Below are positions 58,601 to 64,000 of a stretch of 64,000 nucleotides of DNA, one piece after another. Position numbers and translations under genes: made by a program. Position 1 is the stretch's first letter; each line of letters opens with the position of its first letter. The stretch lies in contig NC_063999.1 in assembly GCF_932276165.1 (NCBI RefSeq), positions 2,358,501 to 2,422,500 on the forward strand, in the 5' to 3' direction. Under the pieces are notes generated by a model, which saw only the letters and a list, made by a program, of their open reading frames with translations, was not told where the DNA came from and did no database searches. Source of the stretch: Plutella xylostella. Its lineage: Eukaryota; Arthropoda; Insecta; Lepidoptera; Plutellidae.

Positions 58601-61600
58601 TAACCTTTGGTGATGTCGAGAAAGTGAAATACTGTTTAATGGCTTTGTTTCTTTTATCGAATGTCAAATAAACTACGGAAAGGACTACTTTTGGGTGCAT
58701 GTTATTAAATATTATAAGCGTGGCCTATTGTAGAGTGTAGTATAGGGTAGTAGCTGTTTATTTCAAAAAGCTTTGGCTGATAATGTGTAAATTCAGAATG
58801 TCAGCTCCCACATCATAAATTTCATGAAAGTAGTTTTTACGTGAAAGAGTAGCCAACATCCATACTCACAAACTTTGGCGTTTAAATTACTCAACTAAGA
58901 TTGCTAAGTCTAAAACTGTACACACGAAAACTGTTTGAGAACTTTAACAATCGCGTTGATTTTAGTGACATTGGTTTATGTATAGAGCTTATTGAAAATC
59001 CCACACCCTCTCCACTCCAAACTCCACCTTATCCATACTCACTTAAGGGCTGCAACCACTCGAACTTGACGAGGTCCACAAACATGTTATCCACATACAA
59101 AATCCCTTTCCACGCCAAACTCAACCTTATCTATACTCACTTAAGGGCTGCAACCGCTCGGACTGCACGAGGTCCACGAACATGTCGTCCTCGGCCACGA
59201 ACCCGTCGGCCGAGTCCTCCACTTCTTCCACTGAACTGTTCTCGCTGTCTGAACTGTCGATTATTATCTGTTGAACAAGAAAAACGAATTATTAATATGT
59301 GGTTGATTTCATGTGATCGTAGCGTGGGACGCCCTACAGCCCGTTGACAACTTTAGGCGGGTAGCCAGAAGTGGCTGGATGGGAAATGGTTGAGGACAGA
59401 GCCTCGTGGAATCTTAGAAGAGGCCTATGTTCAGAAATATACTAGGTATTTACGAGCTGATGATGAGGATGACTGCAATATAACCTCTTGCACTTGTTTT
59501 TAATTAAGCTAGGTACCCCAAGACCCGACCATTACTGGGCGGTCTCTTATGCTCTTATCAGTGGAGTAGAACGATTTCGACAGATGAGGTGGACGATATC
59601 CTTCCCTTTCATTCGTTCATAAATGCAACATGGTGCACATATTCCGCCATTTTAGATAACAATTTTACCTGTAATTTTATGTGTAAACTTCACCGCGCAC
59701 TCCTAAAAGATAGCTCACCCTCTTATAATCCTTCTGCTTGGCGGGCGCTCGCTTGACGGCGAGCTCGTGCTCGGGGCGCGAGAGCCCCGCCATGGCCAGC
59801 ACCGTGTCGTCCAGCCCCGACACGCCCCAGCCCGACCATCCCGTTCATAGTAGATATTCACTCTGCGCTCTATTACTATTCGTCAATGCAATATGGCGCC
59901 ATTGCTAAAATGGCCGCCATTTACTGAACGTACAGACCGATTGCTGGACGCTCATCGCTGTGTACTCTATCAGGTAACATTCGTGAATGCAACGTGGCCG
60001 CCATTTTCGTGTATATACATGGTTAGACCTTCGCGGAGCGTGTTTTGTTAATGCCGGTTGGCGCCATTACTAAAATGGCCGCCGTTCTGAATGTCCCGAA
60101 GAGATAACTCACCCTCTTGTAGTCCTTCTGCTTGGCGGGCGCCCGCTTGACGGCGAGCTCGTGCTCGGGGCGCGAGAGCCCCGCCATGGCCAGCACCGTG
60201 TCGTCCAGCCCCGACACGCCCCAGCCCGACCATCCCGTTTGTGGCGGACTCCTAGCCACTAGTTCAGACGAAGATCAACAGATGGCGCTCGGAACGCAGT
60301 ACAGAGAAGATGTATGGGAACTACGCAATTTACTATGAAAATCCTACATCGCGCATTCGAAGTTTCTCACCTACTCTGCAATATATAGAAATCCCCAACG
60401 CTAACCGTTGGGCAGCTGCCCGCCAGGCCACACCACCCGGCCTGGTCGGAGGATCCTCCCTTTGCATGGGGATGCTCCAACACCTCCAGCATCTCCATAC
60501 GTTCATAGTAGATATTCACTCTGCACTCTATTACCATTCGTAAATGCAATATGGCGCCATTACTAAAATGGCCGCCATTCTGATGAACGTACAGACCGAT
60601 TGCTGGACGCTCATCGCTCTGCACTCTATTAGGTAACTATCGTGAATGCAACGAGGCGTAAATGGCCGCCATTTTGGTTTAGAAACATAGTTTTTCCTTA
60701 GCGGAGCGTGTTTTAGTAATGCCGGTTGGCGCCATTATTAAAAATGGCCGCCGTTCTGAGCACGTTTTTACCGCGTGCGCTCCATCACTACTACGTATGA
60801 TTTCCTAAAGAGACAGCTCACCCTCTTGTAGTCCTTCTGCTTGGCGGGCGCTCGCTTGACGGCGAGCTCGTGCTCGGGGCGCGAGAGCCCCGCCATGGCC
60901 AGCACCGTGTCATCCAGACCCGGTACGGACGGCCATCCCGACCATTGCACATAGCTAGCCACCACTCTATTCATTAGCTTTTCTTGAATTTGAGGAAGCT
61001 TCAAGACCATTGCTCGGCGCTATATATGCGTTCTACGCTCTTTGAAAAATCATTCGTTCATAAAAGCAAAATGGCGTAGATAGGCGCCATTTCTAAAATG
61101 GCCGCCATTTTGTTGTAGATACATGTTATTACCTTTGGTGACCGTGTTTTTATAAATGCAACAGCTCTCGTTCATAGTAGCTATACGCTTTGCGCCCTAT
61201 AAGGTAGCATTGGTAAAAATGGCTTTTACCTTAGCGGAGTGTTTTTGTTAATGCCAGTTGGCGCTATTATTAAAATGGCCGCCGTTCTGAGCACATTTTT
61301 GCATACCGTGCGTAGCTACTCCACCGCTTCACTCCATCCCTATCATGTATGGTTTTCCAAAGAGACAGCTCACCCTCTTGTAGTCCTTCTGCTTGGCGGG
61401 CGCCCGCTTGACGGCGAGCTCGTGCTCGGGGCGCGAGAGCCCCGCCATGGCCAGCACCGTGTCGTCTAGACCCGGCACGGACGGCCAGCCCGACCATTGC
61501 TGTGGGGGAAAAATACATTTGAAATAATCCAATATAATTAAACCACGATAACAATGAATAGTTTATAAAAGTAGAAAAAGAGAAAAAGCAAAGGAGAAAG

Positions 61601-62700
61601 AGAATAACGCCTTGAGGAACACCAGCCGTCAAGTCAGCCCAATCTGATAGAACAGAAGGACCATGGCGTATTGGCGACATCGAAGATAAGAAGAGAACCA
61701 GCTCATAGCGGGAGCGAAGATCTTGTGACATTCGAGGACGGCGAGCAACAGATCTCTTTATATTTTATAGATCAAAGGCTTTGATGAGATGAGAGAAGTT
61801 ATTTCCATTTGTACATAGATAGATACATATCAAATATAAATATCAACACCCAAGACCCGATTACAAATATCTGTCTTTAAACAAATATCTGCCCCAGCCG
61901 GGAATCGAACCCAGGACCTTCGGCATAGCAGTCAGGGCCACTAACCACTACGCCATTCGACCGTCAATTTGTTAAGATATACTTATGACTTGATGATGTA
62001 AGCAGTTAATGTAAGTACTTTTTATTTATTACTATAACGATGTCAATAAGACGGTTGTGACGCCATTTATGCTATGATAGCCGTTAGCACTGGTAAATCC
62101 ATCAAAATAGATGTAATACATAGTGTTAATTGCTTTAACACGATCCAGAAAAAATCTGGGGATCTCATTTAGTCTACTATCAACATGTAACTTTTATGTT
62201 AGGCAAATTAAAGCTGGGTTTTAGATAATACTTTATATGATTTAAAATGTTTGAACCAAGAGATCATTCACCTTGTTTACTAAAATATTATGTTAAAAAC
62301 ATTAAACCTGTGTTTAGATCATACTTTGTATGATTTACAATATGGATAGCATGGAGGTCATTCACCCTATTTATTTCTTCCACTTTTTGCTAGGTAACCA
62401 ATAAGACAATATCTAAAAATAATACTCCCAAATTCGTCAGCCGCGCTCCACTCATCCATAAAGAGTTTCAAGTTTTAAGTTACACGTTTCAAGTCCGTCT
62501 ATCACTTCTATCTTTACTTTTCCTATAAGTATTATAAACCAGTGTCCCATCTCACCTGATGCCTCACGGGCACGTCCGTGAGCGCGTAGAAGTCGTTCTT
62601 CACTTCCTGCACGGTCTTGGTGCCGGGGAACTTGAGCGTGTAGTCCTTGTCCTCGAACTTCACCTTCAGAGTGTACGTTTGTGTTAGCAGCTCGGCCACT
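52668..62700 (-). CDS. FAF1: FAF1 / caspar, ubiquitin-receptor and p97 cofactor (3' part)
   Basis: FAS-associated factor 1 homolog (Drosophila caspar, a negative regulator of the IMD immune pathway); binds ubiquitylated proteins and p97/VCP. Exons on the minus strand: 62556-62700, 61374-61499, 59141-59267, 58356-58495 (or 58501), 56982-57136, 55804-55940, 55334-55496, 54437-54533, 53544-53684, 53005-53082, 52668-52748 with TGA stop. Phases agree throughout. Visible parts: second ubiquitin-like fold (TKTVQEVKNDFYALTDVPVRHQ region, then WSGWPSVPGLDD); acidic linker; UAS thioredoxin-like domain (RKLLGVYLHHEQSVLSHVFC); coiled coil with REARQRVKREQDEAYQQSLE; C-terminal UBX (RIRVRLPPPHDTCLERRF ... 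LKLTPQETVMLEER). Matches human FAF1 segment by segment. Missing upstream: the UBA domain and first ubiquitin-like domain, outside the window or undetected in 62.7-64 kb. Introns hold many exon copies and MITEs. Confidence 0.93.
53731..53893. mobile_element. MITE, TAA-flanked, in FAF1 intron
   Basis: GCCCCTTCTCCCACTACGCG with the inverse CGTAGTGGGAGATGGGGC at the right. TAA on both sides (53728-53730, 53894-53896). Confidence 0.85.
54103..54268. mobile_element. MITE in FAF1 intron
   Basis: GGCTGTTTTAACAGCATGCG followed by GATTT at the left; inverse AAATCCGCATACTGTTAAAA-ACAGCC at the right; TA at both edges. Confidence 0.75.
54691..54815. mobile_element. MITE in FAF1 intron, beside exon copies
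   Basis: GGGCTGATTTTTCAATGGTC and inverse GACTGTTGAAAAATCAGCCC. The right edge abuts the first coiled-coil exon fragment. Confidence 0.8.
54816..55333 (-). repeat. array of partial copies of the FAF1 coiled-coil exon
   Basis: Downstream (minus strand) of the intact exon 55334-55496 lie several truncated copies of its 3' part: about 55253-55325, 55113-55205, 54982-55055 and a degenerate one at 54820-54860. There are also short pieces holding only the exon end and donor (GAGGCTGACAG-GTTAG) near 54881, 54912, 54941, 55064 and 55221. With the true exon the donor junction appears nine times. (TCTC)n stretches lie between units. None has a recognisable acceptor. Confidence 0.85.
55993..56152. mobile_element. 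MITE, TAA-flanked, in FAF1 intron
   Basis: GGGTGAGGCCAGACGAGCGT (left) and inverse ACGTTCGTCTAGCCTCACCC (right), arms over 40 bp. TAA target duplication at 55990-55992 and 56153-56155. Confidence 0.9.
56606..56640 (-). repeat. degenerate third copy of the UAS exon end
   Basis: Minus strand CACGCTCGCGCACAACAACC followed by AAATGTAAGTAC resembles the end of the exon at 56982-57136 including the donor. Only about 33 bases remain. Confidence 0.6.
56707..56855 (-). other. second copy of the FAF1 UAS-domain exon
   Basis: Identical in my reading to the exon at 56982-57136 over its last 149 bases, with the same GTGAGT donor and duplicated downstream intron. The first two codons (CGG AAG) are replaced, but CTTCAG directly precedes CTC CTC GGC, so an acceptor is present and the phase (0 in, 2 out) is kept. 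Splicing this exon instead of the first would lose only Arg-Lys. Splicing both would break the frame. Candidate mutually exclusive exon, or a recent silent duplicate. Confidence 0.6.
57280..57545 (-). mobile_element. LINE ORF2 tail fragment
   Basis: CCACTGCTGGACATAGGCCT followed by ATCCCAAGGAGCGCCACAAC encodes, on the minus strand, the LINE ending ...CCGAPWDRPMSSS. GTGGGCGTCCCACGCTG encodes VGRP. A second piece of the same family is at 57894-58100. Confidence 0.7.
57585..57790 (+). mobile_element. SINE-related element, copy 2
   Basis: Same element as 3450-3640: ATTATCTATTCTTGGACCAA ... GGGGATATGTACAAAGGTTC ... TCTGAATAGAATAGAA. It lies just before the FAF1 exon copy at 57797. Confidence 0.7.
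57797..57893 (-). repeat. truncated copy of the FAF1 exon 58356-58495
   Basis: Keeps the GTGAGT donor and the end of the exon, lacks an internal 24 bases (8 codons around SRFRARY), and is cut at its 5' side by a LINE fragment. No acceptor. Together with the SINE copy next to it, this looks like one local duplication of 58165-58495. Confidence 0.8.
57894..58100 (-). mobile_element. LINE ORF2 tail fragment
   Basis: CACTCGGTCCTCGGCCTTCC, then GGAGGGCGTCCCACGCTGCG and GGTTATCGGTTCTTCGGCAG; same family as 57280-57545. Confidence 0.65.
58165..58350 (+). mobile_element. SINE-related element, copy 3
   Basis: Same as 57585-57790 and likewise directly beside a FAF1 exon donor; almost certainly the source unit of that duplication. 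Confidence 0.7.
59003..59100 (-). repeat. truncated copy of the FAF1 acidic-linker exon
   Basis: Bases 59043-59091 copy the last about 49 bases of exon 59141-59267 (FVDLVKFEWLQPLK in place of FVDLVQSERLQPL) with donor GTGAGT and about 40 bases of following intron. The 5' part and acceptor are absent. Confidence 0.75.
59310..59480 (+). mobile_element. LINE ORF2 tail fragment
   Basis: RSVGRPTAR at 59323-59345, then SGWMGNGxGQSLVES...EAYVQKY-type degenerate ending and a GATGATGAGGATGA tail; plus-strand LINE 3' end. Confidence 0.55.
59719..59842 (-). repeat. FAF1 ubiquitin-like exon, copy 4
   Basis: Encodes WSGWGVSGLDDTVLAMAGLS and the rest of the exon through AKQKDYKR, with donor GTGAGCT. The sequence before TGG (CTATGAACGGGA) has no AG, so it cannot be spliced as in the parent exon. 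Variant GWGVSG links it to copy 3. Confidence 0.85.
60113..60232 (-). repeat. FAF1 ubiquitin-like exon, copy 3
   Basis: Open frame intact with GWGVSGLDD, donor present. The acceptor side reads CCACAAACGGGATGG, lacking AG. Confidence 0.85.
60822..60947 (-). repeat. FAF1 ubiquitin-like exon, copy 2
   Basis: Full 42-codon frame identical in protein to the functional exon at 61374-61499, donor GTGAGCT kept. The bases before CAATGG are TATGTG instead of CAG, so the acceptor is missing exactly at the exon edge. Confidence 0.88.
61811..61972 (-). mobile_element. tRNA-derived SINE
   Basis: Minus strand head with box A TGGCGTAGTGGTTAGTGG and box B GGGTTCGATTCCC, then GGCTGGGGCAGATATTTGTT and CGGGTCTTGGGTGTTGATAT. 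A different SINE family from the one at 2708 and 15609. In a FAF1 intron. Confidence 0.8.
61973..62555. other. FAF1 intron, no recognisable element
   Basis: AT-rich intron sequence with a loosely repeated motif (ATCATTCACC...TTGTATGATTTA type) at 62220-62370. Nothing else supported. Confidence 0.4.
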
Positions 62701-63242
62701 CTGTGGACGGAAATTGTACATTGTTAAAAAAAAATTATAAATGTTGTTGCAAAAGTAGTATTGTGATGACTCTCATCGTCATTCTAATCAACTTTTGTTC
62801 CATGTCTTCATAATTTGCGAAAACAAAGTAATCAAAAGAACATACAAAAATATCTTGTGGCCAAGAAAATTAAGGTTCACAGCAGGCCACTTATTATCCG
62901 TTTTCTCTTATTTTTTTTATTGGTGGTTTGTATATCTACTACTTTATGTATTGATAAGGTCGTTGATTGAAATCCATACACCACTGCCTAATAAATAAGT
63001 GCACATACTATTTAACAGATCTGTGATAGAATTAGGCAGTTAGATTAGCTATCAGTTGCTAACTGCCCAGGGTTGTTGTCGCCATTTTGATCCATTTGCA
63101 TTGTCCGTATTGCTTTTGTTTTCCCCTACACATGTCCACCCAGTCCCATTGCATTTTCATCCCACTAAAAGACAGTTGAAAGTCGCCATGTAGCATTTGT
63201 TTATGCCCCAAAAGCCATTCGGACTCACTCGTCATCAGCGGC
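62701..63242. other. FAF1 upstream intron, no further exon found
   Basis: I looked for the first ubiquitin-like and UBA exons on the minus strand and found none between here and 64,000. They probably lie to the right of the window. Confidence 0.45.
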
Positions 63243-63381
63243 CTGCTGGTAATAGAAGAAAGTGCACCAATGGCATCGCTCTGTCTGTTGACACCGCTGA
63301 CTACCTAGTAGGTGTCTTTCGGGTGGGAATGGAAACAGACAGAGCGATGCCATTGGTGCTCTTTCTTCTATTACAGCAAAA
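63243..63381. repeat. long near-perfect hairpin
   Basis: Arms 63249-63289 and 63334-63374 pair at 40 of 41 positions, and the pairing extends outward by about 6 more with one bulge. The 44-base loop contains a further small inverted repeat GACACC/GGTGTC (63290-63295, 63311-63316). Located upstream (minus strand) of FAF1 exon 62556-62700, so probably intronic. Confidence 0.88.
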
Positions 63382-63679
63382 CGCGCTCTGAGTACTTACT
63401 TATCATTCGGTCATAAATGCGCCGGTGGTATCCATTTTGCTCTTATTTTATGATAATAGCAAAAGTAGTGCCATTTAGGTGCAAATAAGAACGAAACGCT
63501 CCGAACCGTTGTTACCCTTTGCTTTATAAAAGAAACATTTCGCCGCCATTTTTATCCAGTACAGTCATGGAAGTAGAAAAAAAGACGGAAGGAATCTCGC
63601 TAACTAAAAAGTGACGCACCCAAAGTAAGTCAGTTTCATTGTTACGACAAGCCCGCCACACGCACATTCACATTCAAAG

Positions 63680-63830
63680 TAAGGGGCCGTCCATTAATCA
63701 CGTGAGGTCGTTTTTCTCATTTTTTGACCCCCCCCTCCCCCCTGGTGATATTTGGTGAGGTTTGGGACCAACCCCCCCTCCCCCCCCATGGATCACGTGT
63801 ATTTTTTTGGAAGTCCAGGTAAAGGCTATT
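63680..63830. repeat. C-rich repeat with inverted CACGTGA motifs
   Basis: GGGGCCGTCCATTAATCACG...GACCCCCCCCTCCCCCCTGG...CATGGATCACGTGTATTTTT. Looks like a dispersed insect repeat; class unknown. Confidence 0.4.
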
Positions 63831-64000
63831 TTTGACTAAAAAAAAATATAACGAAAATTGCAACGACTCGGCGCGGTCTTTCGCGAAGCGCGGGGAGTCG
63901 TTGGTTAGCAACGGCGGACGAGTCAATCAAGGTCATACTACAAATCGTTCAAATTTTTGCGCCGTTCAAAATTTCGGTTCAGAAATACCTAGCGCTTTTT

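Noticed and set aside
59719..61499. Four mutually exclusive FAF1 exons
   Set aside because: Three of the four lack an acceptor AG, so they cannot be used as regular alternative exons.
61885..61960. tRNA gene on the minus strand
   Set aside because: Continues into a known-looking SINE body (GATATTTGTTT...); a mobile element.

Overview
The window looks like nuclear DNA of a moth or butterfly (Lepidoptera). It is AT-rich. Introns are short with GT..AG ends. It is crowded with repeats of lepidopteran type: tRNA-headed and 5S-rRNA-headed SINEs, 3' ends of non-LTR retrotransposons, and TA-, TAA-, TTA- and TTAA-flanked MITEs. One gene is an insect ionotropic receptor. I cannot name the species.

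Layout. Bases 1-27,400 hold no convincing host gene; they are a nested graveyard of LINE, SINE, MITE and Harbinger remnants. From 27.4 kb a compact gene block begins: AATF (minus, 2 exons), a single-coding-exon BTB/POZ gene (plus, divergent from AATF), NGLY1/PNGase (minus, 10 exons), BBS4 (plus, 9 exons, divergent from NGLY1), a LANCL3-like gene (plus, intronless), and an Ir75-type ionotropic receptor (plus, 7 exons). Each intron junction was read base by base and the exon phases add up: AATF 567 aa, NGLY1 630 aa, BBS4 446 aa, receptor 651 codons. From 48.9 to 51.6 kb lies a Tc1/mariner/IS630-type element with a broken DDE transposase. From 52.7 kb to the right edge runs the 3' part of FAF1 (Drosophila caspar), minus strand; its first exons lie outside the window.

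Main points of interest. (1) The ionotropic receptor is intact in all seven exons and splice phases except for one in-frame TAA at codon 49 (45222-45224). This resembles the 'pseudo-pseudogene' situation described for an Ir75a allele in Drosophila sechellia. (2) The FAF1 locus has suffered local duplication of at least five different exons. All copies lie downstream of the intact exon and keep the 5' splice donor; nearly all have lost the acceptor. One copy (56707-56855) kept a usable acceptor and the right phase and could be a mutually exclusive exon. (3) A 2.7 kb mariner-type element and a short MITE at 5.8 kb share both ends, an apparent parent/derivative pair. (4) Two near-perfect long hairpins sit in non-coding sequence: one in an NGLY1 intron, one just upstream of the last FAF1 exon seen.

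How the genes relate. AATF acts in the nucleolus, BBS4 in cilia, and the receptor in chemosensory cilia. NGLY1 and FAF1 are both cofactors of the p97/VCP ATPase in protein quality control. I see no operon-like logic; divergent pairs AATF/BTB (548 bp apart) and NGLY1/BBS4 (493 bp apart) may share promoters.
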